Origin: Candidatus Eiseniibacteriota bacterium
GTDB lineage: Bacteria > Eisenbacteria > RBG-16-71-46 > JAGVPR01
Length of the DNA stretch: 18,914 nt
Assembly (NCBI GenBank): GCA_020052115.1
Contig: JAGVPR010000315.1
Span: forward strand, 1 to 18,914
Reading direction: 5' to 3'
The position numbers and the translations under genes are program-made. Under the pieces are notes generated by a model. It had not been told where the DNA came from. It worked only from the letters and a program-made list of their open reading frames with translations, and searched no databases. Below, piece after piece: positions 7,296-14,005 of this stretch. Numbering within the stretch: the first letter of the stretch is position 1; each line of letters opens with the position of its first letter.

Positions 7296-7354
7296 TTGAC
7301 CGAAAGTCGGCCAAGCGCCATACTCACATATAGCGCATAGTATTCGTATATGTG
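7296..7354 (+). promoter_or_regulatory. Promoter and operator of the second vapBC module
   Basis: TTGACC at 7296-7301 and CATACT at 7319-7324 are spaced by 17 bases. Immediately downstream is an inverted repeat with perfect 8-bp arms, CACATATA (7325-7332) and TATATGTG (7347-7354). A smaller nested pair, ATACT (7320-7324) / AGTAT (7339-7343), lies inside the same stretch. The repeat spans the predicted transcription start and runs up to the ribosome binding site, so bound antitoxin would block initiation. The AT-rich character stands out sharply from the GC-rich surroundings. Confidence 0.7.
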
Positions 7355-7367
7355 GGAGGGTGCCTCG

Positions 7368-7592
7368 ATGCCTCAACTGCACTTCTACGTCTCGGAGGCG
7401 GTCGCCAAGATGCTCCGCGCACGTGCTCGTGCCCTCGGACTCAGTGTTTCGCGGTATCTGGCCGGCGTCATGCGTCGAGAATTTGGCCAGGGGTGGCCGA
7501 AAGGTTACTTCGAAGACGTCGTCGGCGGCTGGAGCGGACCTCCTCTTCGCCGTCCGCGCCAGGGGGCGGGTGAAGAACGCGAGGCCCTCTGA
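7368..7592 (+). CDS. vapB: VapB-like antitoxin (ribbon-helix-helix type), second module
   Basis: A 74-residue protein. I prefer the ATG at 7368 to the one at 7350, because GGGAGGG lies seven bases before it and the earlier ATG lies inside the operator repeat. The N-terminus PQLHFYVSEAVAKMLRARAR then LGLSVSRYLAGVMRREF is a ribbon-helix-helix pattern (beta strand, then helix with L-S-x-S-R-Y-L). The C-terminal W-P-x-G-Y-F-x-D-V-V-G-G-W segment is the toxin-binding arm common in this antitoxin group. The stop overlaps the start of the PIN toxin by one base (TGATG). It differs clearly in sequence from the first vapB, so the two modules are not a recent duplication. Confidence 0.82.
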   Translation: MPQLHFYVSEAVAKMLRARARALGLSVSRYLAGVMRREFGQGWPKGYFEDVVGGWSGPPLRRPRQGAGEEREAL

Positions 7593-7987
7593 TGTACCTG
7601 CTCGACACGAATGCGTGCATCCGCGTCCTGAATAACTCCTCACCGCGGCTGGTGGCCCGGTTGCAGGCCGAGGATCCTTCCGAGATCGGGCTTTCGGCCG
7701 TCACGAAGGCCGAGCTTCTGTACGGGGCCCGGCGAAGCGCGCGGACGGCTGCGAACTTGCGGCTCCTCGAGCGGTTCTTCGCGCCCTATGTCTCGCTCCC
7801 GTTCGACGACCACGCTGCGGAATTCGCTGCCGCAATCCGGGCGGAACTGTCGGAACGCGGCCAGCCGATCGGCCCCTATGATCTCCAGATCGCGGCGATC
7901 GCCCGCACGCACGATCTCGTTCTGATCACTCACAACACCCGCGAATTCTCGAGGGTGATCGGTCTTAGGATCGAAGACTGGGAGTGA
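7592..7987 (+). CDS. vapC: VapC-type PIN-domain toxin, second module
   Basis: A 131-residue PIN protein whose ATG overlaps the antitoxin stop. Motifs: Asp5 in MYLLDTNACI, Glu41 in VTKAELLYGA, Asp97 in IGPYDLQIAAIA and the THNTREF motif with Asn115. These are the textbook VapC signatures (L-L-D-T-N, then A-E-L-x-Y-G, then I-G-x-x-D-x-x-I-A-A, then T-x-N-x-x-x-F). It is therefore an intact VapC ribonuclease of the group that includes enzymes cutting initiator tRNA, although the actual target is unknown. After its stop a small hairpin (CTGCGC / GCGCAG at 8000-8015) lacks a T-run. The pgs operon begins about 155 bases later. Confidence 0.92.
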   Translation: MYLLDTNACIRVLNNSSPRLVARLQAEDPSEIGLSAVTKAELLYGARRSARTAANLRLLERFFAPYVSLPFDDHAAEFAAAIRAELSERGQPIGPYDLQIAAIARTHDLVLITHNTREFSRVIGLRIEDWE

Positions 7988-8142
7988 CCTGAGCCTGGCC
8001 TGCGCGAAGGCGCAGTCCTGGACCGGCCCGGCGTTGCAATTTAGTCGGCTCCGATCCTTCTCGAACCTCGACTCCTCCGCAAGGCTCGCCTCCGAATCTC
8101 CGCCCCACGACCCTGTTGGCTCCCGCCCTGCCCCGGAGTAAG

Positions 8143-9489
8143 ATGAATGCGGTTCAAACGCACCCCCTCGTAGCGTGTGGTAGAGAGGGCGCGCCGAGCA
8201 TCCTGGGCCGGCGGCCGGCCGTGAGGATTCTGCGGCGCCGGTCGGGAGGTCTGTTGGGCGTCCTCATCTTTCTGCTGGCCGTTCTCGTCGTTCTCTGGAC
8301 CCACGAATCGTGGCTTCACCGCCTCGCTCTGCGCTCCATCCCGATCCGAATCCACGTGAACGGCAGCCGCGGCAAGTCCTCCGTCACCCGCCTCCTGGCG
8401 GCAGCTCTTCGCGAGGGCGGCATCCGCACGATCGGCAAGGTCACGGGCTCCAAGCCGCGCCTGATCCTCACAGACGGCAGCGAGGAACCGATCATCCGGC
8501 TCGGCGGGGCCTCGCTTCGCGAGCAGATCACGATCCTGGACCGCGCGCGCCACGAGAAGGCGCAGGCGATGGTCATGGAGTGCATGGCCGTCCGCCCGGA
8601 TCTTCAGGAGGTGGCCGAGCATCAGATCATGCACGCCACGATCGGCGTCATCACGAACGTGCGCCCCGATCATCTCGATGTGATGGGCCCGACCGTGGAG
8701 GACGTGGCGGTGGCGCTCTCCTCGACGGTGCCGAAGGGCGGTGTGATGGTGCTGGGGGATGCGCGCTACAGCTCGCTCGTCGGGCGGGTGGCGCGCGGGC
8801 GCGGGTGCGAGCTTCGCCTGGGGCATCCGGAGAATGTGCCGCCCGAGGCGATGGAGGGCTTCCCGTACCTCGAGCACGAGGAGAACGTCGCCACGGTGCT
8901 CGAGGTGACACGGCTTCTCAATATCAAGGACGACGTCGCGCTTCGCGGGATGTACAAGGCGATCCCCGACATCGGCGCCTGTCTCGCGTGGCGCTTCCGC
9001 CATCTCGATTGCGACATCGAGTTCAGCAGCGTCTTCGCGGCGAACGACATCGAATCCACGATCACCGTCTGGCAGAAGCTCGGGCTCGACTGGAGCCCCG
9101 AGGAATCGAAGGAGCGCACGGTCGCCATCATCAACCTGCGCGCCGACCGGCTCGACCGCTCGATGCAGTTCGCCGAATCGGTGGAGAAGTCGCTTCGCGC
9201 GGATCATTACATTCTGATTGGCGGGGCCCCGGAGCGCGTGCGCCGGCGCTTCCACGAACAGGTGCCGGCCGGGCGGCTGTGGATGGAGTTCGGCGAGTCG
9301 GCGGAGACGCTCTTCGACAAGATCGCGGAGTTCTCGCGCGGAAGAGCGCGCGTGGCCGGCATCGGGAACATCGGAGGGCCGGGGCACGACGTGCTCGCCT
9401 TCGCGGCGAACGCGGGCGGGGTCTCGGGCGAGACGGCTTACGCCTTCCCAGGCAAGTGCAAGGCCGAACCCCACGGAGGCACCCTATGA
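8143..9489 (+). CDS. pgsB: Poly-gamma-glutamate synthase subunit PgsB/CapB (Mur-ligase-like ATPase)
   Basis: 448 residues from the ATG at 8143, which has GGAG four bases upstream. A TTG at 8116 or a GTG at 8221 are alternatives. Residues ~30-52 form a membrane anchor (GLLGVLIFLLAVLVVLW). The ATP-binding P-loop is NGSRGKSSVTRL (from residue 73), followed by the family motifs ECMAVRPD (~146) and TNVRPDHLDVMGPT (~172), then FAANDIEST and INLRADRLDRSMQFA. These match PgsB/CapB across the whole length (the Bacillus protein is about 390 residues, so this one has a longer N-terminus and C-terminus). PgsB uses ATP to activate the growing chain's carboxylate and add glutamate at the membrane. It is the first gene of a unit with overlapping junctions (pgsC starts inside its stop as ATGA). 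No convincing promoter was found in 7988-8142. Confidence 0.93.
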   Translation: MNAVQTHPLVACGREGAPSILGRRPAVRILRRRSGGLLGVLIFLLAVLVVLWTHESWLHRLALRSIPIRIHVNGSRGKSSVTRLLAAALREGGIRTIGKVTGSKPRLILTDGSEEPIIRLGGASLREQITILDRARHEKAQAMVMECMAVRPDLQEVAEHQIMHATIGVITNVRPDHLDVMGPTVEDVAVALSSTVPKGGVMVLGDARYSSLVGRVARGRGCELRLGHPENVPPEAMEGFPYLEHEENVATVLEVTRLLNIKDDVALRGMYKAIPDIGACLAWRFRHLDCDIEFSSVFAANDIESTITVWQKLGLDWSPEESKERTVAIINLRADRLDRSMQFAESVEKSLRADHYILIGGAPERVRRRFHEQVPAGRLWMEFGESAETLFDKIAEFSRGRARVAGIGNIGGPGHDVLAFAANAGGVSGETAYAFPGKCKAEPHGGTL

Positions 9490-9950
9490 TCATTGCCGAA
9501 GCGATCGGCGTGGGGCTCGTCGTGAGCCTTCTTTTCACCGAGGCGGTCGGCTTCGCGGCCGGCGGCTTCGTTGTTCCCGGCTACATCGCACTCTTTCTCG
9601 ACCGGCCGCTCATGATCCTCGGCACCGTTCTCGCGGCGCTCGTGACCTACGCCTGCATCAAGCTCGCCTCGCGGTTCTTCCTGATCTACGGGCGGCGGAT
9701 GCTGGTGCTCGCGGTACTCCTCGGATTCCTCTTCGGCGCGCTCGTCGGCTACGTGCCCTACCTCGGCCGGTCGTCTTTGGCCGGGGGGATCGCGGCGATC
9801 GGTTACATCATCCCGGGCCTTCTCGCGTACTGGATGGCCCGCCAGGGAATCATCCAGACGCTCGCGGCCATGAGTGTGGCGGCCGTGCTCGTGCGTCTCG
9901 TCCTCATCGTGCTCCACGGAGGTGCGCTCCTTGAGACGCCTCTTCTCTAG
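9486..9950 (+). CDS. pgsC: Poly-gamma-glutamate synthase membrane subunit PgsC/CapC
   Basis: 154 residues, almost entirely hydrophobic, with about five membrane segments. The length matches Bacillus PgsC (about 149). The N-terminal stretch EAIGVGLVVSLLFTEAVGF followed by GGFVVPGYIALFLDRP is the PgsC hallmark (L-x-x-x-E-x-x-G-x-x-x-G-G-x-x-V-P-G-Y-x-A). The start overlaps the pgsB stop by four bases (ATGA) and the next gene begins inside this one, so translation is coupled. PgsC forms the membrane core of the synthase with PgsB and is thought to help polymerise or export the chain. Confidence 0.93.
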   Translation: MIIAEAIGVGLVVSLLFTEAVGFAAGGFVVPGYIALFLDRPLMILGTVLAALVTYACIKLASRFFLIYGRRMLVLAVLLGFLFGALVGYVPYLGRSSLAGGIAAIGYIIPGLLAYWMARQGIIQTLAAMSVAAVLVRLVLIVLHGGALLETPLL

Positions 9951-11127
9951 GCACCGGGATTTCCTGGGTCTCAAGGCTCCGGGCGCGGCCTGGACGAGAC
10001 GGGCCGACATCCTGCTGGTCTTGCTCGCGGTCCTGGGCCTCGGAATGCACGCGGTCTGCGAGATGACGCGGCAGATGCAGCCGCGGCCGTTCTTGAAGCA
10101 GAAGATGGCCGCGGCGACGCGGGCCGTGCGCTGCTTCGAGGCGATCCGGCTCGACCGGATGGGGGCGCCCTCGACGCTCGATATGGAGAACGATCCCGAG
10201 GCGAGCGGGTTGATCGGTCAGGAGCACACGCTCACGACGACAGATCGCGGCGTGCTCGAGGCGAAGCTCACCACCGTGAACCCCAACTTCGCGGCCGTGT
10301 TCGTGGAGTACTTCCACAAGGCGCGCTTGAAAAGAGGCGATGCGGTCGCGTTCTCGCTCACCGGGTCGTTCCCCGCGATGAACATCGCCGCGCTCGCGGC
10401 CGCACAGGAGATGGGGCTTCGGCCGCTCGTCATCACCTCGGCCGGGGCGAGTATGTGGGGCGCCAACGATCCCTCTTTCACGTGGCTCGACATGGAGAGC
10501 TTCCTTCGCGAGAAGGGGATCCTCGATGCGCGAAGCCTCGCGGCTTCCCTGGGAGGGAGCAACGATCGCGGACGGGCGCTCTCACCGAAGGGGCGGACGC
10601 TCCTTCGCGAGGCCATCGAGCGGAACAAGGTGGCGTTCATCCGCGAGCCGACCTTGGAGCAGGCCGTGGCGCGGAGGATCGCGATGTACGACAGCGCGGC
10701 CGGCGTGGGCGGGGTGCGCGCGTACGTCAACATCGGCGGCGGGGCCGCAAGCTTGGGGAACGAGCAGAGCAGCGCGCTCATCAAGCCCGGCTTCAACCGC
10801 ATGATCCCCGAGTACAACTGGACGCAGCGCGGGACGCTCCACCATTACGCCCAGAAGGGCCTGCCGATCATCCACATCCTGGACGTGCAGAAGATCGCGG
10901 AGGCGTACGGGCTCCCGATCGTGCCTGAGGCGGTGCCGCCGGTGGGCGAGGGGGAGATCTTCTACCGCGAGGCGTATGATCTCCGCATCGCGATTCCCGC
11001 CCTGATCACCTATCTCATTCTTTGTTTCGGTGTCCTCCGCTCGAGGAAGCACGCGGCGAAGGCCGCGATGGAGGCGCCCGTGCCCGGGCTGCCGGGGATG
11101 GCGCCGTTGGAGGAAAGGGGCCGCTGA
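9931..11127 (+). CDS. pgsW: Poly-gamma-glutamate system protein (PgsW-like)
   Basis: 398 residues from a TTG at 9931, chosen because GGAGG lies eight bases before it. It overlaps the end of pgsC by 20 bases. A basic start (LRRLFSRHRD) leads to a membrane helix at ~27-43 (ILLVLLAVLGLGMHAVC), then a long extracytoplasmic or cytoplasmic domain, and a second helix at ~352-371 (LRIAIPALITYLILCFGVL). Internal landmarks are AVFVEYFHKARLKRGDAVAF, SFPAMNIAALAAAQEMGL, FIREPTLEQAVARRIAMYD and VNIGGGAASLG. This matches the poly-gamma-glutamate system protein that accompanies PgsBC in many Gram-negative and deep-branching genomes. Its biochemical role is not established. The SGSFPAMN-like and Gly-rich motifs hint at a ligand-binding Rossmann-like fold. 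Confidence 0.88.
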   Translation: MRRLFSRHRDFLGLKAPGAAWTRRADILLVLLAVLGLGMHAVCEMTRQMQPRPFLKQKMAAATRAVRCFEAIRLDRMGAPSTLDMENDPEASGLIGQEHTLTTTDRGVLEAKLTTVNPNFAAVFVEYFHKARLKRGDAVAFSLTGSFPAMNIAALAAAQEMGLRPLVITSAGASMWGANDPSFTWLDMESFLREKGILDARSLAASLGGSNDRGRALSPKGRTLLREAIERNKVAFIREPTLEQAVARRIAMYDSAAGVGGVRAYVNIGGGAASLGNEQSSALIKPGFNRMIPEYNWTQRGTLHHYAQKGLPIIHILDVQKIAEAYGLPIVPEAVPPVGEGEIFYREAYDLRIAIPALITYLILCFGVLRSRKHAAKAAMEAPVPGLPGMAPLEERGR

Positions 11128-12014
11128 TGTCGCTTCGGGGGATGTGGGTGGCGGTGCTGGCGGTGGTGCTGTGCGCGGGGCCGGCTTCCGCGAAGAGCAC
11201 GAGGCTCAAGGCGTCGTCGCATGGGGGCGTGGTCAAGGTCGCGGTCGGGAAGAAGACGCTGACCTACTACCAGGCGACGGTGCTGAAGCCGGTGGAGGCG
11301 GTGGTCGTCGGGCCGACGCGGCTTCGCGTCATAGCGCGAAACATGGCCCCCGAGCCGGGCGGGGATCCTGTGATCTTGAAGGTGGAGATTGATGGCGGGG
11401 CGCCGAAGACGGTTACCCTGAAGGCGGCTTCCTCCAAGACGGCTTCGGCCCCGGGCGGCAAGGCGATCGGCGTGCTCGCGAAGCGGTCGTTCGAGATCCC
11501 GGCGGGGCGGCATCGGGTGCGGGTGATGCCGTCGGAGGCCGGGAGTGCCGCGGCCGTGCGCCTGTACCGCGGGACCGCGAAGAAGGCCAAGGTCGAGTGG
11601 GTGCCGTTCGCGCCGACCAAGTTCGAGAAGGCGCTGAGGCTTCGTAGCGGCGACACCGAACTCACCTGCTACCGCTTCACCGCGACCGCGCCGGTCGAGT
11701 TGTCGGTGATCGGTCCGCTCCGCATGCGCGTGGATACGCGGGTTGACTTCGGCATGACGAACGGCACCACGCAGAGCTACGTCGTGAAAACACTCCTCGA
11801 TGGAAAGCCGTGGAAGAGTTTCTCGCTGAAATCCCGCGCCTCGCACACGACGCAGTATCCCGAGATGGCGGAGGTCACGCCGGGGCGGTCGGTCGGAATC
11901 GCGCTCGAGGTGCCTGTCGGGCGGCATCGGGTGTCCGTGCTTTTGAACGGGGCGGGGGTCGGCGCGGCGACGGCGGCGGTGCGGGTGGTGAAGGGGGAGG
12001 TGGGGGGGAGGTAG
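11127..12014 (+). CDS. Secreted protein of unknown family with two copies of one domain, last gene of the pgs operon
   Basis: 295 residues from the ATG at 11127, overlapping the pgsW stop by one base (TGATG), with GAGGAAAGG upstream. Signal peptide MSLRGMWVAVLAVVLCAGPASA is visible (cleavage after residue 22). The mature part holds two homologous beta-rich domains, about residues 44-150 and 173-290. They align at PVEAVVVGPTRLRV / PVELSVIGPLRMRV, at ALKVEIDGG-like / VKTLLDGK followed by TLKAAS / SLKSRAS, at FEIPAGRHRVRV / LEVPVGRHRVSV, and at AAVRLYRG / AAVRVVKG. I do not recognise the family. Tight coupling to pgsBCW indicates a periplasmic or surface role in making, exporting or holding the polymer, such as a carbohydrate- or polymer-binding module. 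That function is inferred from context only. Confidence 0.82.
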   Translation: MSLRGMWVAVLAVVLCAGPASAKSTRLKASSHGGVVKVAVGKKTLTYYQATVLKPVEAVVVGPTRLRVIARNMAPEPGGDPVILKVEIDGGAPKTVTLKAASSKTASAPGGKAIGVLAKRSFEIPAGRHRVRVMPSEAGSAAAVRLYRGTAKKAKVEWVPFAPTKFEKALRLRSGDTELTCYRFTATAPVELSVIGPLRMRVDTRVDFGMTNGTTQSYVVKTLLDGKPWKSFSLKSRASHTTQYPEMAEVTPGRSVGIALEVPVGRHRVSVLLNGAGVGAATAAVRVVKGEVGGR

Positions 12015-12020
12015 GGGGGG
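11983..12020 (+). other. Potential G-quadruplex at the end of the pgs operon
   Basis: Four runs of at least three G (11983-11985, 11993-11997, 12002-12008, 12014-12020) are separated by loops of 7, 4 and 5 bases, meeting the usual G3+N1-7 rule. They cover the stop codon of the last pgs-operon gene and end 18 bases before the HNH gene start. The G-rich strand is the coding strand, so the RNA could fold too. Whether it forms is not known. Confidence 0.5.
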
Positions 12021-12038
12021 AGAAGACTGGAGTGCTCA

Positions 12039-12998
12039 TTGGACGCTGCGAAGGGCTACATGGCGCTGACTGATCCGGACTGGTATTCGTTCCTGTCCAC
12101 TCATCCTCACGTTGATGAAGTGAATTTCTGGCAACCGCACGGAGGACGCACCTTTCGGGTGCTGAAGCCCGGCGAGTTCTTCTTCTTCAAATTGCGCGCC
12201 CCTCACAAGGCGATTGCCGGATTCGGATTCTTCGAGCGATTCGAATGCCTCCCAGCATGGTTGGCCTGGGACTGCTTCGGTGAGATGAATGGCGCACCCG
12301 ACTTCGAATCCATGATTGATCGAATTGCCCGCCTCCGTGGAGATGACGGGCAGTCAATCCGGGCGGGGAACTTTGAGATCGGGTGCGTCATGATTTCAGC
12401 TCCCGTCTTCTTCGCCAAAGATGAGTGGGTGTCTGCGCCGACTGACTGGGCGAGAACGGGGATTCAACAAGGCAAGACATATCATCTCGACCAAGGCGAG
12501 GGACGCAGAGTCCTCGAAGAGTGCCTTGGGCGCGCGCGAATGGGCACACGGTATTGGAATGTCGAACGGTCGGTCGAGCTCGTGGCTGAAGGGTCGCCGC
12601 GCTATGGAAGCCCGGTGCTTGTACGTCCGCGCTTCGGTCAGGGGTTGTTCAGCATGGCAGTTCGGGACGCCTATGACGGCGCCTGCGCTGTCACACATGA
12701 GCATTCGATGCCAGTCTTGGAGGCTGCGCACATTGTGCCCTATGGTCGAGGCGGCGAACATCGGGTTGAAAACGGCCTCCTGCTTCGCCGCGATCTGCAT
12801 CGTCTCTTTGATCGGGGCTACGTCACGGTCACTCCGGACTACGTGTTTCGCGTCGGCGACAGGCTTCGCGACGAGTTCAAGAACGGCCGAAGCTACTATG
12901 ACTTGAACGGCCGACCGATCGTTCTCCCTGTACGTGAGCTCAGCCGACCCAAGAAAGCGCTTCTTGACTGGCACGGAAACGAGGTCTTTAGAGGGTGA
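12039..12998 (+). CDS. HNH endonuclease, restriction type (PUA-like N-terminal plus HNH_2-like C-terminal domain)
   Basis: 319 residues from a TTG at 12039 (GGAG six bases upstream). An ATG at 12060 is the alternative, but residues before ALTDPDWYSFL are usually present in this family. The N-terminal ~130 residues (DEVNFWQPHGG, FFFFKLRAP, IAGFGFFERF, LAWDCFGEMNG) resemble a PUA/EVE/SRA-type fold, which in other proteins reads modified bases. The C-terminal nuclease shows Cys~215, then EAAHIVPYGRGGEH (Glu228, His231, His241), Asn245 and LLLRRDLHRLFD (His254), the conserved HNH arrangement of restriction-type enzymes. It probably cuts foreign, perhaps modified, DNA. No methylase partner is present. 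Its base composition is visibly less GC-saturated than the pgs genes just upstream, suggesting transfer. Substrate specificity is unknown. Confidence 0.85.
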   Translation: MDAAKGYMALTDPDWYSFLSTHPHVDEVNFWQPHGGRTFRVLKPGEFFFFKLRAPHKAIAGFGFFERFECLPAWLAWDCFGEMNGAPDFESMIDRIARLRGDDGQSIRAGNFEIGCVMISAPVFFAKDEWVSAPTDWARTGIQQGKTYHLDQGEGRRVLEECLGRARMGTRYWNVERSVELVAEGSPRYGSPVLVRPRFGQGLFSMAVRDAYDGACAVTHEHSMPVLEAAHIVPYGRGGEHRVENGLLLRRDLHRLFDRGYVTVTPDYVFRVGDRLRDEFKNGRSYYDLNGRPIVLPVRELSRPKKALLDWHGNEVFRG

Positions 12999-13031
12999 GC
13001 GAGGATTCTGACGTCGACCTGGCCCACACGG

Positions 13032-13091
13032 GGTGAATCAGAAGCTCGCCGCGATTTGAAGCTCGCAGTTCCACCACCCCCTTGATTCACC
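13032..13091. repeat. Inverted repeat with perfect 9-bp arms, separated by 42 bases
   Basis: GGTGAATCA at 13032-13040 is the exact reverse complement of TGATTCACC at 13083-13091. Between the arms GAAGCTCGC occurs twice (13041-13049 and 13058-13066). The site lies in the 216-bp space between the convergent HNH and MqsA-like genes. There is no coding frame of note here. It could be a remnant of an insertion, a processed hairpin RNA or a recombination site, and the sequence does not decide between them. Confidence 0.5.
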
Positions 13092-13214
13092 TGTTCGCTG
13101 CGACCCCCGGTTAGCGATGGCTGTACTCACGGATATCAACTCGGGGCGGGCGCCACGACACCCCCCCCACACTCTAGACTTCGTTATCCGATGTTGTGGC
13201 ATGCACGTCAACCG

Positions 13215-13781
13215 CTACGCCGCCGCACCGAGGTGCCAGAGTCCCTCACGTTCTTCCAGAGCGATCACGTAGCGGAGCATTCGTTGTCCCACCTGCGACG
13301 CGAATTCACAGAAGCGCTGAGAGAAATCGGACAGTTGCTCCCGGTGTGCGTCGGTCAGGTGATTCTTGCCCTCCCTCGATAGATAGGCGTGAAAGCTCCT
13401 GAGGAATACGAGGCGAAAAAGGACTTCCTCCGCCATGGTGAGCTTTGGATTGAGCTTCGACTCCCGCTCCGAAACCGTCTCCCGGCGGTGCCGCAACTCG
13501 GCCGCGAGTTCCGCTTGAGTCATTTCGCAGGCAGCTCGCAAGAACTTCATCTCTGGGCCGGTGAGATAGCCAGGCTTCATCAGGAGCCCAAGGGCAATGA
13601 CCTGCAACAGCTGCGGCTCCTTCTCGACGCGGACGTAGGTCTCGCCGCACTCCGAGCAAGTCGTCTCCGTAACTCCGCCCTTCAAGCGAACGTTCTTGAG
13701 GCCGGACTCGTTGTAGCGGTACTCGGCCAACTCTCGGCTCACGGCTGCTTTCCTGCCGCAGTTCGGGCAGACGACCTTCAT
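13215..13781 (-). CDS. MqsA-like zinc-finger / XRE helix-turn-helix regulator
   Basis: 188 residues from the ATG at 13781, which has GGAGGAAGAAG just upstream. The frame is open 35 codons further, but the predicted promoter lies inside that extension. Residues 1-50 form a zinc ribbon with two Cys pairs (Cys5/Cys8 in CPNCG, Cys42/Cys45 in CSECGE), followed by an XRE-type HTH at ~77-115 (PEMKFLRAACEMTQAELAAE then VSERE). This order is that of MqsA/YgiT antitoxins. The C-terminal ~75 residues are an extra helical region not found in short MqsA (about 130 residues). No MqsR-like toxin is encoded next to it on either side, so it is an orphan regulator or a longer relative. The family assignment is good at the fold level and uncertain at the functional level. 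Confidence 0.75.
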   Translation of the reverse strand: MKVVCPNCGRKAAVSRELAEYRYNESGLKNVRLKGGVTETTCSECGETYVRVEKEPQLLQVIALGLLMKPGYLTGPEMKFLRAACEMTQAELAAELRHRRETVSERESKLNPKLTMAEEVLFRLVFLRSFHAYLSREGKNHLTDAHREQLSDFSQRFCEFASQVGQRMLRYVIALEEREGLWHLGAAA

Positions 13782-13828
13782 CGCTTCTTCCTCCGCCTCC
13801 GCCCGTGTCACGAAGCCCTCCACGCAAG

Positions 13829-13857
13829 AGGGTAACGAATGTACGTTGAGCGTACAA
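13829..13857 (-). promoter_or_regulatory. Promoter and inverted-repeat operator of the MqsA-like gene
   Basis: On the minus strand TTGTAC (13857-13852) and TACCCT (13834-13829) are 17 bases apart. Between them, on both strands, lies TGTACG (13840-13845) / CGTACA (13851-13856), a perfect 6-bp-arm inverted repeat with a 5-base spacer. A repressor bound there would cover the promoter, consistent with autoregulation by the HTH protein. The -10 match is weak. Confidence 0.5.
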
Positions 13858-13966
13858 CGCGCATCTTTCGGGTGTCGAGGGCGCATTCCGGTGGAGCGCG
13901 TCAGGATCGCGGGAAGTCTCAGCTTTGATGCCTCTTCGGTGACATGCGCCCGTCAGGGATTTTACT

Positions 13967-14003
13967 TGCTATAATTACCCGTTATAGGGGTATAATACCC
14001 CTA
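13967..14003 (+). promoter_or_regulatory. Promoter(s) and near-perfect 19-bp palindromic operator of the AbiEi-like gene
   Basis: An extended -10 element TGCTATAAT at 13967-13975 (perfect TGnTATAAT) is followed by a second perfect TATAAT at 13991-13996, which has TTGCTA 19 bases upstream (13966-13971). The second box is the centre of the palindrome TAGGGGTATAATACCCCTA at 13985-14003: 9-bp arms around one A. AbiEi-type antitoxins are known to bind inverted repeats in their own promoter, and the arrangement is that of a direct autorepressor site. From the downstream box transcription would begin at about 14003-14006, that is at or within a few bases of the ATG. Confidence 0.75.
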
Positions 14004-14005
14004 CT

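Noticed and set aside
6590..7987. The two vapBC modules as a recent tandem duplication
   Set aside because: The antitoxins, toxins and operator repeats differ throughout, so they are independent modules.
8000..8015. Small hairpin CTGCGC / GCGCAG after the second vapC
   Set aside because: The stem is only 6 bp with no T-run, so it is too weak to call a terminator.
8041..9474. A 477-codon minus-strand open frame across pgsB
   Set aside because: The translation is low-information Arg/Ala/Asp/His-rich sequence opposite an unambiguous PgsB, so it is a shadow frame.
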